NCBI RefSeq assembly: GCF_013694095.1
Contig: NZ_JACEFB010000001.1
Location: 310,001-374,000, forward strand
Origin: Thermogemmata fonticola
GTDB taxonomy: Bacteria; Planctomycetota; Planctomycetia; Gemmatales; Gemmataceae
Length of the DNA: 64,000 bases
Direction: 5' to 3'
The notes under the pieces were generated by a model. That model was not told the DNA's origin. It made no database searches and saw nothing but the letters and a program-made list of their open reading frames with translations. Shown piece by piece: positions 8,969 to 18,784 of this stretch (the stretch's first letter is position 1; the number at the start of each line of letters is the position of its first letter). The position numbers and the translations under genes are program-made.

Positions 8969-11119
8969 TCACCGGCGCCGGACCACCCACACTCCCGCCC
9001 CCATTCCCATGACGGTCAGTAACCCCAAGCCCAAAGGCAGCCAGAGCAGCCGGCTGAAATTGAGGCTGTTCGGAGGCGGGATGCGATATTCCGTGTATTT
9101 CTTGGCTTCGATATTCACAGCGGCCAAAGAGGTTTGCCGTTCCCGAAGCCAATCCACGCTCACCCCCAACAGATCGAAGGTCACCGGATTGGAGGTGCGC
9201 TGTTGTTGAGCTATCCGATCGCTAAACACCAGACTGCTGCCGAAGGCGACTAAGCGCGGCGTAGTCCCCTCGCTCACCGTCACCGCCACGGAACGAGGAG
9301 ACCGGCTCAGGCGTACCTGTTCCTGCACCCGTTCATTGCCCAAGATTTCCTCAAACCGGGCGACCAAGTCTGCGGGCCGCGTGGTTTCCAGCCAAGTGAT
9401 CCCTACGGTCAAGAGCAAGTCACTTGCTTGAAACGACGGATGGGTGTTCTGAGGGGATATTTCCCGCGGATAGAGGAATTGCAAGCGGGTCGTAATCCGG
9501 GCTATCGTTTGGAGGATTGGATTCTTGACCGCCGAGGCGCTGAAGACCACGAGAGGCGCCCGATAGTCCACACCGGCACCGGTCGGCAATGTGTACAGAT
9601 ACTCCATACCCACGCGGACGTTGTACTCTGCGAGCAAGTCTTCAATACCCGTTCGCAAAACTTGGCCGTCGGGTCCGGGCGTTGCCCCGGAGAAGTAAAT
9701 TAGTTTCCCCTTCTTCTCCTTGCGATTCATGTAATCCCTGAGAGCTTTCAGAGCTTCAGGAGAGAAGGGGTTTTGTGGATCGGCAATCACAACCACCGTG
9801 GCGTCATCCGGTATCTTCGGATTGGGCTGGTTCAGATGCACCGTCCGCACATCGAGATAATTCTTTTCCAAATACTGGCGGAGACGGCTAACCGATCGTT
9901 CCGGCGGGGCTTCAGGGTTGTTGGTGGCATCCATTTCACCGTGGCCTTGTGTGAAATAGACGACCGGCTTGTTCTGACTATCCGCAAGGAAGGCGATCTC
10001 CTGGTAGAGTTTCTTTTCCCCTTCAAAATTGCGGCGGCTGAAGTCGAACATGTCAGTGTCGGACACCACGGCGTGGCGTTTTTCGTCGGCGGATGAGGTC
10101 AGCAAAATGGCAACCTGCGTGGTGCGCTGATCCATGACCATCTCGAATTGCGGGTACTTTTCTCGCAGGGAGGCCAATTCGGTGCGGTCGGCGGATTGAC
10201 TCAAAAAGCGGACCACAAAGCGGCCGCCGCTTGCATCTTGCATCGCTAAGAGCAACTGGCGGATGTCGTTGATGTCCCGATCGGGAACATTGGGAATCAC
10301 CGCGTAGGCGCGGACAGGCGGATCGAGATTTTGCAGCAATTGCCGCGTGGGTTCGGACAGGGTGTAAAAGCCGGTCGCTGTGGTATCGAGTTGATTGGGA
10401 ATCTCACGAGCAATGACGACGTTCACCACGATCAGGACCACGAGCAGCAGCAGAGTGGTTAGGCCGAAATTCGAGCCGTAAACCAGGCGGCGGATCAGGG
10501 CGTCGTGCCTCTCTTCTCTCCGAGCCGGAATCACCGACAGGAAGACCACCAGCACACCGCAGAGAATCATGAGCAGGGGCAAAAGCACCCAACGTGCCTC
10601 GCGGAAGTTCCGCTGATCCAGCCAGCGCGTCAAACTTTCGCTCCAGACGTACAGGAAAATGATCCCCGCGACGATTAGCAACAATCCCAGCAGACTGCCC
10701 CCAATCAGCAGGAACAAGCGGATTTCCGTGCGCTGTTGCGCGATTTCTTTCGCCGGGGTTCGGAGAAGTAAAAACCAGGACATGCTCAGCAGAATGACGG
10801 CAGCGGCAAAAACCGTCACGCCGCCGACGATGTATTCACCCCGGCGTAGGTTTGCCAGCTCGGTCCCGCCGTCGTCTTTGGCGCTTCCCGACTCAGAGTC
10901 TTTGCCGGACTCTGCTTTTTTTTCCGTAGGGGTGGGGGATGAAAGTTTCCACAAGCCGCCGCGATATGTCCAATAGGCAAAGAGCACCAGGCATACCGCC
11001 GCCAAACCGACTAGCACTCCTCCCACCACTGGGCGATGCTGGCAAACCCAGTCCACAAAGCGATCGCTTGTGCTCACAGGGGCATTATCTGCCGGAGTCC
11101 GATCCGCTGTCTCCACCAT
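8969..11119 (-). CDS. GldG-like ABC transporter auxiliary protein
   Basis: A 716-residue membrane protein. About five hydrophobic helices fill the first 270 residues. A large soluble region then starts DTTATGFYTLSEPT and contains VVYFTQGHGE, VVVIADPQNP and LIYFSGATPG, which are hallmarks of the GldG/ABC-type uncharacterised domain. A final helix (LPLGLGLLTVMGMGAGVWVV) ends in RRR. In Bacteroidetes GldG works with GldA and GldF in gliding; homologues in non-gliding bacteria are widespread and of unclear role. The open frame reaches 11188 with a TTG start, but the ATG at 11119 has GGAAG six bases upstream and fits the family better. It lies between the permease and the DUF4340 gene, about 270 and 160 bp from them. 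Confidence 0.85.
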   Translation of the reverse strand: MVETADRTPADNAPVSTSDRFVDWVCQHRPVVGGVLVGLAAVCLVLFAYWTYRGGLWKLSSPTPTEKKAESGKDSESGSAKDDGGTELANLRRGEYIVGGVTVFAAAVILLSMSWFLLLRTPAKEIAQQRTEIRLFLLIGGSLLGLLLIVAGIIFLYVWSESLTRWLDQRNFREARWVLLPLLMILCGVLVVFLSVIPARREERHDALIRRLVYGSNFGLTTLLLLVVLIVVNVVIAREIPNQLDTTATGFYTLSEPTRQLLQNLDPPVRAYAVIPNVPDRDINDIRQLLLAMQDASGGRFVVRFLSQSADRTELASLREKYPQFEMVMDQRTTQVAILLTSSADEKRHAVVSDTDMFDFSRRNFEGEKKLYQEIAFLADSQNKPVVYFTQGHGEMDATNNPEAPPERSVSRLRQYLEKNYLDVRTVHLNQPNPKIPDDATVVVIADPQNPFSPEALKALRDYMNRKEKKGKLIYFSGATPGPDGQVLRTGIEDLLAEYNVRVGMEYLYTLPTGAGVDYRAPLVVFSASAVKNPILQTIARITTRLQFLYPREISPQNTHPSFQASDLLLTVGITWLETTRPADLVARFEEILGNERVQEQVRLSRSPRSVAVTVSEGTTPRLVAFGSSLVFSDRIAQQQRTSNPVTFDLLGVSVDWLRERQTSLAAVNIEAKKYTEYRIPPPNSLNFSRLLWLPLGLGLLTVMGMGAGVWVVRRR

Positions 11120-11392
11120 AGTTCGCTTCCCGATACGCTCGTGGGATACTGTTCGCGATGTTCCCTCAGCCCATGTATCCTGAGTCAATCTCCGCGAATG
11201 TCGCGTGTTAGTGTTATTTCAGTCACGGCCCCGTCCTTTGTTCGCTCCATGCTGGTTTGCCCAATCAGGCAACGATCACGGCAATGTCACCTTGGCCGTT
11301 TTTGTATGCATCCCTCGCAGTTCTCCCATGCAGTGGTGGCTGGAAGCAATTCCCCCTTGGATACACTTTTCCCTCAGTCTGGCCTAGGGACC

Positions 11393-13192
11393 TTAGAGCC
11401 ACTTGCGTGCTTCGAGGACCTTGACGGTGAGAAAGAGCCAAAACACTCCCAAGGAGACAAACATCAGGGCATCCCGCATTGGCAGACGGCCGGCCAACGA
11501 CTCCTCCCACATGTGGTAGAAGGACAAGCGCCCCAAAGCCATTTGCAATATCTGCGGCAAGATCGAGCCGCTTTGTTGCAGCCGGATGATATAGCACAAC
11601 AGAAAGAACATCATGCCCACGAAGGTGAAGACCGCAGCGATGATCTGATTGCGGGTGAGCGAGGAGAAGAACAGCCCCATTCCGACGAAGGCCACCCCCT
11701 GCGCCATCAGGCTGGCGTAAAAGCTCAACAAGGGGCGATAGTCGAAGGGGGATTCCACTTCCATCCGTAGGGCAATCAGATACAATCCCGACGGTAGCCA
11801 ACTGATCAGGAAAAAGAGCCAAGTGGCCAAGAATTTGCTCAGCACGACCGGCCATTCGTTGACCGGGGCGGTGAGTAGCACCTCTAGGGTGCCCGTGCGG
11901 CGCTCCTCGGCCAGCAATCGCATCGTAAGGGCTGGCACCTGGACCATCACGGCAAAAACCATGAGCAGGTTGTAATAATCGCTGACGATTGGCTCAGGCA
12001 AGGCTTCACCAAACTGGCCCGCACGCACCAATTGGAAAATGAACAGGTAATAACCGATCCATTGCAACATCACCATCCCCCCCAAGACCAGATAGCCGAT
12101 GGGGGAGAGAAAATAGGCCGACAGCTCGCGCCGGGCCAACGCTACAAATTGACTGTCAGATATATAGCTGAGGGAAAAGAGCAGGTGAATGACCCCTAAC
12201 CCCATCAGGATCAAACCGTTGGGGACCAAGAATGGCGTCGGAGGGGAGTGAATTGGGCGTGAGAAAAGTGAGAGGATCACCGCCACGACGCCAATGCCGC
12301 TGAAGAGCGAGGCTAGCACTCTCCACCAGAGGGCAGAGCGGTTGAGCCAAGCGATCCCCGCGGGCAGGGCAAACACCACCGCGGTCAACAGCCGCCACAG
12401 CACGGCTTTGAAAGACAGTTCTCCCGTGGCAAGCCGCAGGGAAGTCGGGCCGTCGTAAAGCAATGCATGGACGGACGGCCAGAGGATGCCATACCCCAGC
12501 AGGAGGCCGCCAATGGTCCCCATAGCCACCGCCACCGTATAGCCCAAACCTTGAGTGGTATCCACTTGGGAGAGAAACAGCCAAAGGAAGCCCAAACCCA
12601 GTAATGCCAGAGCTAAACCGGGACCGACCAGGAACGTGGGAAACAGCAGACCCGCCGCTATACTCCCCACTGTCAGCAATGCCCCGATTCCCAACACGCC
12701 GAAGAGGGCCGTTCGCCGATAGGCTTCTTCCGTCTCGTGCCGCAAAAAGGGGAAGAAGAAGAGCAAAGCCACGCCGGCACTGCCCACTCCCCAGGGTAGG
12801 AGATTATGCCCAATGTGTTTGTCCGGTACTCCGGAGGCGAACACCGGGCCGGGAATCAAGGACACGGCCAAGGCGTAGAACAGGATCAGCAGGGCAAACC
12901 CGCCGTAGAGCCGGCGGATTTCGATATTACTGTCTGTGATGGCGTGATAGAACATCAGGGACAAGCCAACCGCGATGGCAAAAAAGCCCATACTCTCCGA
13001 GATGAGTCGAGGGGTCTCGGTGGCACGGTTAGCCACCACAGCCACGGTGCCCAAAATGAAGAGGAACAGACCTGTAAAACCTATCAACCGTGGCAGGCTT
13101 GGCCCTTCTTCCAGGATCGGCGAGGGAGGGGTCTCGCCCACCGCAATGGAATTCTCCGTCTTATCCGAAGACTTCACAGGTGTTTCGATCAT
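11393..13192 (-). CDS. ABC-2 type permease with long membrane N-terminal extension (GldF-like)
   Basis: A 599-residue integral membrane protein. The C-terminal half (from about residue 345, ARRELSAYFLSPIGYLVLGG) is a normal ABC-2/NosY/GldF-type permease, including the segment LLAEERRTGTLEVLLTAPV and a C-terminal helix. The first 340 residues add about nine further hydrophobic helices. Simple GldF proteins have about 240-260 residues, so this is a fusion or expansion. It lies 60 bp after the ATPase gene and is almost certainly co-transcribed and complexed with it. The start ATG has AGAAGGAA upstream. The transported substrate is unknown. Confidence 0.85.
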   Translation of the reverse strand: MIETPVKSSDKTENSIAVGETPPSPILEEGPSLPRLIGFTGLFLFILGTVAVVANRATETPRLISESMGFFAIAVGLSLMFYHAITDSNIEIRRLYGGFALLILFYALAVSLIPGPVFASGVPDKHIGHNLLPWGVGSAGVALLFFFPFLRHETEEAYRRTALFGVLGIGALLTVGSIAAGLLFPTFLVGPGLALALLGLGFLWLFLSQVDTTQGLGYTVAVAMGTIGGLLLGYGILWPSVHALLYDGPTSLRLATGELSFKAVLWRLLTAVVFALPAGIAWLNRSALWWRVLASLFSGIGVVAVILSLFSRPIHSPPTPFLVPNGLILMGLGVIHLLFSLSYISDSQFVALARRELSAYFLSPIGYLVLGGMVMLQWIGYYLFIFQLVRAGQFGEALPEPIVSDYYNLLMVFAVMVQVPALTMRLLAEERRTGTLEVLLTAPVNEWPVVLSKFLATWLFFLISWLPSGLYLIALRMEVESPFDYRPLLSFYASLMAQGVAFVGMGLFFSSLTRNQIIAAVFTFVGMMFFLLCYIIRLQQSGSILPQILQMALGRLSFYHMWEESLAGRLPMRDALMFVSLGVFWLFLTVKVLEARKWL

Positions 13193-13251
13193 GGGAATCG
13201 GATTCCTTCTGAAGCCTCGCTGGGGGATGCGGCAGTGTTAGCTTGGTTGGC

Positions 13252-14244
13252 TCATGAGGCGTGAGTTTGCGAAGACGCTTCAGCCGGGGCCGGACTCCCG
13301 GAATGGTTGTTCTCCCGCAAAACCACCTCCGCGAACAACGCCTCCAAGCTGACCCGTTGGACGTCGAGCCGCCGCAGATTCCAGCCGCGTTCGATGATCT
13401 GCCGGGCCAGCGTTTCCCGCGGGTCCTTGCCATCCCGGCTTTGTAGCTCAAAGGCCGTCAAATCCGATTCGATCCCGCGCTCGGACAGGACGATCAAATC
13501 ATTCCGTTCCCGCAAGACGGCACTGGCCGCTTCCCGCGGTCCCCGCACCTCGACGATATAAGTGGGTTTACGCTCGGAGATGCGCCGGAGCGATTCATCC
13601 AGCTTGATCCGACCTTTATCGATGATGATGACGCGTTCGCAGACTTTCTCCACCTCGCTGAGGATGTGTGTGGAGAGTAAGACCGTGTGTTTCCCGCCGA
13701 GTTGCTTGATGGTGGAGAGGGTCTCTGCGATCTGGACTGGGTCTAGGCCGCTGGTAGGTTCATCCAAGATCAGAATCGGAGGATCAGCCAATAAGGCATC
13801 TGCCAGGCCCACGCGCTGGCGATACCCTTTGGATAGGGTGCCCAAAAGGCGGTTCCTCACTTCCCGGATATGGCAGCGTTCCATGCAGTAGTCGATGCGG
13901 ATATTCCGCTGGCTGCGCTCCACGCCTTTGACACGTGCCCGATATTGCAGATACTCGCGGACCCGCATTTCAGGGTACAAGGGAATACTCTCCGGCAGGT
14001 AGCCGATACGCCGCCGGACTTCCAGGGATTCATACATGACATCGAAGCCGGCCAGGCGGGCATAGCCGCTGGAGGCGGGCAGCCACGTTGTGAGAATGCG
14101 CATGCAAGTGGATTTGCCAGCTCCGTTTGGTCCGAGGAAGCCGACTAACTCCCCCGGCTGCACCGTGAAACTGACTCGGTCCACGGCGAGCACAGGACCG
14201 TAATTCTTCGTCAGATTTTCCACTTGGATGGCGGGGGCGCCCAT
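13252..14244 (-). CDS. ABC transporter ATP-binding protein (GldA-like)
   Basis: A 330-residue ATPase of the ABC-2 exporter class. Walker A is GPNGAGKST at residues 38-46. The family-typical YLPE segment is followed by a signature LSKGYRQR (in place of LSGGQ), Walker B ILILDEPTSGLDP and the H-loop LLSTHIL. The C-terminal domain (DLTAFELQ..DVQRVSLEALFAEV) is the usual one for GldA/CcmA-like subunits. A TTG start 15 codons upstream has little support, so the ATG at 14244 is used. It is the first gene of the four-gene minus-strand operon and lies back to back with the penicillin-acylase gene, so the operon promoter should fall within 14245-14542. Confidence 0.93.
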   Translation of the reverse strand: MGAPAIQVENLTKNYGPVLAVDRVSFTVQPGELVGFLGPNGAGKSTCMRILTTWLPASSGYARLAGFDVMYESLEVRRRIGYLPESIPLYPEMRVREYLQYRARVKGVERSQRNIRIDYCMERCHIREVRNRLLGTLSKGYRQRVGLADALLADPPILILDEPTSGLDPVQIAETLSTIKQLGGKHTVLLSTHILSEVEKVCERVIIIDKGRIKLDESLRRISERKPTYIVEVRGPREAASAVLRERNDLIVLSERGIESDLTAFELQSRDGKDPRETLARQIIERGWNLRRLDVQRVSLEALFAEVVLRENNHSGSPAPAEASSQTHAS

Positions 14245-14542
14245 GAGCGTTTCCCGGTGGTCACCCTGGATGCGAAATCCAGCCCCCAACTTTGGGGGAC
14301 TCTACTCGAAACTCAAGGAACTTGTTGCGGTGAATATCTTAGGCCACCGACTAGGGGAGACAAGGCTATCGCAGGGGATACTCCTTGCATGACAGGGGGC
14401 GTTGAGTTGTGAAGACTGCATCGCGCTGAGAGATCGCATTCAAGGTGATGACATCATCGTGTTCGTAAGAGAAGGTGAGAAGCGGACAGAGACCCACGGA
14501 AACCAATTGCCATCGGCTGACGAGTCTTGACCAGTTCATATC

Positions 14543-16915
14543 ATGGATGGGATGAATCTCTATCGCCTTTTACTCCGGTTGATTCTGGGACGCCGCCTGC
14601 CTCGGTGGGAAGGCGAGTTGCGCCTTGCGGGTCCGTGCGCTCCGATCACAATCCGCCGGGATTCGTGGGGCGTTCCGCACATCGATGCCGCCTCTGACAC
14701 CGATGCCCTGTTTGCTCTAGGTTTTTGTCAGGGTCAAGATCGCGCGGGGCAGTTGGAAGTCCTGTGGCGTTTGAGCCGAGGGCGGCTCGCTGAGTGGGTC
14801 GGGATTGCAGGTTTGGGGTTGGATCGCCTGAGCCGCCGCATCGGGTTCCGCCGCGCTGCCTTAGCCCAATTGGAGGTTCAGTTCGGCTGGGTGCGGGAGT
14901 GGCTGGCCGCCTTCACCGCTGGAGTCAATGCAGGTCTGTCAGCAGGCCTCCCCCGCAAACCGCATGAATTCGCCATCTTGGGGGGACAGCCTTCGAGGTG
15001 GGACGAGGCCGACTTGCTTGCCGTCTTGAAACTCCAGTCCTTCCTGCTCCCCTCGAATTGGGACATGGAACTGCTGCGCTTTCGAATTCTGCTCCAGGAC
15101 GGTCCCGACGCCGTAGCAGCTCTCGACCCATCGGCGGTTGCCGCGCCAGTCTCGCATTCCGGAGCAACGGGTCTCGAGGCGGGTTTGAACCAATTGCAGA
15201 GCGAGATCGCCTCTTTGCGTGCGTTTCTGGGACTTGGAGGAGGCTCCAATAACTGGGTGATGGCTGGGCAACGCACCGCCAGTGGCAAGCCTTTGCTGGC
15301 GAATGACCCGCATTTATCACCCACCGTGCCGCCGCCGTGGTATCTGGCCCATGTCCGCACGCCGGAGTGGGAGGCCGCTGGGGCCATGCTGGCAGGTTCG
15401 CTAGGTTTTGGCGTCGGCCACAATGGCTTCTGCGCATGGGGTGTCACAGCCGCCCTGAGCGACAACACCGATCTGTTCGTGGAAACCCTGCATTCCGATG
15501 GTTCAAGTGTCCGCGAGCCGGACGGGAGTTGGACACCCTGCGAGCGAGTGCGGGAAGTTATCCATGTTCGTCGGGGTGAGGATCACGTGGAAGAGGTGCT
15601 GATCACCCCGCGCGGCCCGATCGTCACCCCAGCTTTGGCGGATGTGCCCTATGCCTTGTCTTTGCGGGCGGTTTGGCTTGATCCCTTGCCAATTGACGGC
15701 TTCCTCAGCGCTCCGCGGGCACGTTCCTTCGCTCAATTCCGGCAAGCCTTCGCCCATTGGCCCCTTTTACCGCTCAACGTCGTCTATGCGGACAGTGCGG
15801 GCACCATCGGCTGGCAGATGACCGGCCAGATACCGCGGCGCAAAGGCGGCACGGGACTGTTACCTACGGGAGCTGCCCAACCTGGCGCCGGCTGGGATAC
15901 GGAACTGATTCCCTTTGCGCAGATGCCATACGTGGAAAATCCACCTCAAGGATACTGGGTGACGGCTAACCAGAACCCGCGTCTCGATTTGCCGGACCTG
16001 GCAATTCACCTGGGATCAGATTATTGCGATCCTTACCGCTATCGGGCCATCCAAGAGGCTTTGGCCAACCGCAGCCAAGGCTGGACGGCAGAGGACTGCT
16101 TAAAGCTACAATGCAGCACCCGCTCCGTTCCCTGGGAGGATATCCGGGACATTGTATTGTCACTTTCCGTGCAGGATCGCGATGCCGTCGAGGCTTTGAA
16201 GCTTCTGAAAAACTGGAACGGAGAAGTGTCGGCGGACTCTCCCGCAGCAGCAGTGTTTGAAGTGTTCGTAACGGGCATGATCGTGGAATTGACAAAACTG
16301 CGAGCACCACACACCTGGCAGTTGGCATTACAAAGTGGGGACTCCAATCTCTTTGCTGACCGGCGCGTCGGACATCTGATCCACCTGCTCCGAACCCAAC
16401 CGGCTGGATGGGTTGCTTCCTGGTCTCAATTTATGGAGCAAGCTTTGGGCCAAGCGGTCCGCAGATTACGGCAGCACGCGGGTCCTGGCCATGCCTATTG
16501 GTCCTGGGGTCACGTGCGTATGCTCCGTCTCAAGCACCTGGTCTTCGGTACGGTTCGCGGACTGTCGGCTTGTTTCAATTTGGGTCCAGTCCCCTGCCCC
16601 GGTGATGCTAACACTATTTCCCAAGCGGCAGTTTCCCTCCTCAATCCCTTCGCAGATACGCACAACATGGCTAATCTGCGAGCGGTCTTCGATTTGGCTC
16701 AGCTCGGAGAGAGCCGTTTTATCCTTTGCGGCGGGCAGAGCGGCAATCCCTGTTCTCCTCACTATGACGATCAATTGCCACTCTGGCAGCGTGGCGAGGC
16801 CATCACTCTGCCGTGGAGTCAGGCGGATGTTATCCGGGCCACGCGGCACACCTTGCGGCTATTGCCCGCTTCGACAATCTCAGATAGTCCTCTTTCTCCA
16901 GCATCAGCGGGATGA
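14543..16915 (+). CDS. Penicillin acylase (penicillin amidase) family hydrolase
   Basis: A 790-residue N-terminal-nucleophile hydrolase precursor. The alpha-chain part begins ITIRRDSWGVPHI and has the GFCQGQDRAGQLEVLWRLSRG block. The autoproteolytic site and nucleophile appear as GGGSNNWVMAG, with the catalytic serine at residue 235. Other family blocks are NDPHLSPTVPPPWYLAHV, GVGHNGFCAWGVTA and the C-terminal NPFADTHNMANLRAVFDL. Family members cleave amide bonds in beta-lactams, acyl-homoserine lactones or other N-acyl compounds; the substrate cannot be predicted here. No convincing signal peptide is present: the N-terminus is basic and only moderately hydrophobic (MNLYRLLLRLILG), although many relatives are periplasmic. 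A second ATG lies three codons in. Confidence 0.92.
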   Translation: MDGMNLYRLLLRLILGRRLPRWEGELRLAGPCAPITIRRDSWGVPHIDAASDTDALFALGFCQGQDRAGQLEVLWRLSRGRLAEWVGIAGLGLDRLSRRIGFRRAALAQLEVQFGWVREWLAAFTAGVNAGLSAGLPRKPHEFAILGGQPSRWDEADLLAVLKLQSFLLPSNWDMELLRFRILLQDGPDAVAALDPSAVAAPVSHSGATGLEAGLNQLQSEIASLRAFLGLGGGSNNWVMAGQRTASGKPLLANDPHLSPTVPPPWYLAHVRTPEWEAAGAMLAGSLGFGVGHNGFCAWGVTAALSDNTDLFVETLHSDGSSVREPDGSWTPCERVREVIHVRRGEDHVEEVLITPRGPIVTPALADVPYALSLRAVWLDPLPIDGFLSAPRARSFAQFRQAFAHWPLLPLNVVYADSAGTIGWQMTGQIPRRKGGTGLLPTGAAQPGAGWDTELIPFAQMPYVENPPQGYWVTANQNPRLDLPDLAIHLGSDYCDPYRYRAIQEALANRSQGWTAEDCLKLQCSTRSVPWEDIRDIVLSLSVQDRDAVEALKLLKNWNGEVSADSPAAAVFEVFVTGMIVELTKLRAPHTWQLALQSGDSNLFADRRVGHLIHLLRTQPAGWVASWSQFMEQALGQAVRRLRQHAGPGHAYWSWGHVRMLRLKHLVFGTVRGLSACFNLGPVPCPGDANTISQAAVSLLNPFADTHNMANLRAVFDLAQLGESRFILCGGQSGNPCSPHYDDQLPLWQRGEAITLPWSQADVIRATRHTLRLLPASTISDSPLSPASAG

Positions 16916-17044
16916 GCAAAGCCCTGTCTTTGGCTGAAGTACACGAGAAAATCCATGTCACGTCGCTGGTGCCTTGTCCAGATTCAGGCCGCCCAGACGT
17001 ATGCGATTTCTTCAACGGAGGAGACAGGGAGCTACGGGAGCACG

Positions 17045-18502
17045 TCAACCCCGCAAAGCCAGCGAGACATACTTGGTTTCCAGATAGGCTTCCAGTCCTT
17101 CGTGGGCCAACTCTCGTCCTAGGCCGGATTCTTTCATGCCTCCGAATGGACATTGCGGTGTCGCCGGCACAGGATCATTGATGCCGATGATACCGGCTTC
17201 CAGTCCTTCTGCCATGCGCCACATTACGGTAAGATCGTTGGTGAAGACATAGGCGGCCAAGCCGTAGCGGGTGTTATTAGCGGCGGCGATCACCTCGTCG
17301 AGCTTGGAGAAATCCAGAATGGGCATCACAGGTGCGAACGGCTCCTCACTGAGGATGCGGCTATCCGGGGACAAGTGAGTCAAGACTGTCGGCTCGAAGA
17401 AGTAGCCGCGAGGGAACTTGTCCGAGCGTTTCCCACCGGTGAGGATTTCTGCACCTTTACGCCGGGCGTCTTCGATGAGGGCCACGGTGCTTTCCAAGGC
17501 TTTTCGTTCGAACATTGGCCCCACCTGGACTCCCTCCTCCAGCCCATTGCCCAACTTGAGACTCTTGGCCTCGGCCACCGCCGCTTCCGTGAATTTCTTC
17601 TCAATGTCCTTGTGCACATAAAAGCGGCTGGGGCTGATGCAGACTTGGCCATTATTACGGAACTTGCCGATCACAGCCGCTTTGGCCACGACCTCCGGAT
17701 CCGCATCGGGAAAAACGATAAAGGGGGCATGGCCGCCTAACTCCAGACTGAGCCTCTTGAGTTGATCGGCCGCCCGCCGCATCAGTTGCTTGCCGACTTC
17801 GGTGGAACCGGTGAAGCTGATCTTGCGTACCGCCGGATGGGTGAGGAACTCGTCGGCGATCTCTTCCGCCGGCCCGATGACCATATTGGCCACCCCCTTG
17901 GGCAGGCCGGCTTCCACCAGACACTCGAACACGCCAATCAGGGACAGCGGCGTCTGCGTTGCGGGTTTGCAGACAATCGTGCAACCGGCGGCCAGGGCGG
18001 GTGCAATTTTGCGAGCCTGGAGTGTGATGGGGAAATTCCACGGTCCGATCGCCCCGACCACGCCTACGGGATGTTTGATGGTCAGATGCCGCTTCTGCGG
18101 ATTCGAGGGCGGGATGACTTGTCCGTAGGCCCGCTTCCCTTCCTCGGCGAACCACTCAAAGGTGTCGGCGGAGTGCAGCACTTCCGCCTTGGCCTCGGAC
18201 ACCGGCTTGCCTTGTTCCAGGGTCATCGTCCGTGCCAGGTCATCCGCCCGGCTGCGCATCAACTCCGCGGTTCGCTTGAGCACCTTGGCCCGATCGTAGG
18301 GGGTCAGTTTCATCCAGCTTTTCATCGCCTCCGCAGCCGCCTCGATGGCCCGGCGGCAATCCTCACGGCCTCCGTAGCTGACCTCGGCGATGATCTCCTC
18401 GGTCGCCGGGTTTTCCACTCCCACCCGCCGCCCAGATAGGGAGTCCACCCATTCCCCGTTGATGAACAGTTGGCGATGTTGCACCGGGATGCTCTGGGTC
18501 AT
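17045..18502 (-). CDS. NAD(P)-dependent aldehyde dehydrogenase, succinate-semialdehyde dehydrogenase-like
   Basis: A 485-residue cytoplasmic aldehyde dehydrogenase of normal length. It shows the PWNFPI nucleotide-binding region, FTGSTEVGK, the general base E254 in LELGGHAP, the catalytic cysteine C288 in GQVCISPSR, and the C-terminal EEPFAPVMP and PFGGMKESGLGRE blocks. The overall pattern (INGEWVD opening, GLEAGIIGIND, GLGREL) resembles GabD-type succinate-semialdehyde dehydrogenases, but substrate assignment from sequence is uncertain. A TTG start five codons upstream is rejected because GAGGG lies seven bases before the ATG at 18502. It converges on the penicillin-acylase gene with about 130 bp between the stops, and no GABA pathway gene is near. 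Confidence 0.92.
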   Translation of the reverse strand: MTQSIPVQHRQLFINGEWVDSLSGRRVGVENPATEEIIAEVSYGGREDCRRAIEAAAEAMKSWMKLTPYDRAKVLKRTAELMRSRADDLARTMTLEQGKPVSEAKAEVLHSADTFEWFAEEGKRAYGQVIPPSNPQKRHLTIKHPVGVVGAIGPWNFPITLQARKIAPALAAGCTIVCKPATQTPLSLIGVFECLVEAGLPKGVANMVIGPAEEIADEFLTHPAVRKISFTGSTEVGKQLMRRAADQLKRLSLELGGHAPFIVFPDADPEVVAKAAVIGKFRNNGQVCISPSRFYVHKDIEKKFTEAAVAEAKSLKLGNGLEEGVQVGPMFERKALESTVALIEDARRKGAEILTGGKRSDKFPRGYFFEPTVLTHLSPDSRILSEEPFAPVMPILDFSKLDEVIAAANNTRYGLAAYVFTNDLTVMWRMAEGLEAGIIGINDPVPATPQCPFGGMKESGLGRELAHEGLEAYLETKYVSLALRG

Positions 18503-18784
18503 GGTCCGCCCTCGCAACGCTCTTTGGCCAGGTTCACATTTGCTCTCGATGAAGCCGCAGCTCCAAGCCCCACAGCGGCCTTCCCTCCACTGACTGTTGT
18601 AGCAGTCCCCCCATGCGCTGGCTCGGACCCAATCCTGAACTGCTCCGTAGAACCGCGGGCTACGTCTCCGCCTTTCATCCGAATGACCCTAGCAAGCAGT
18701 TGCCGGATGCCTACAATCCCCCCTGCATGGACTAAACGGTTCCCTTGACTACCCGTTCCTCACTCAACCCGCGGAGGTCGTTCC

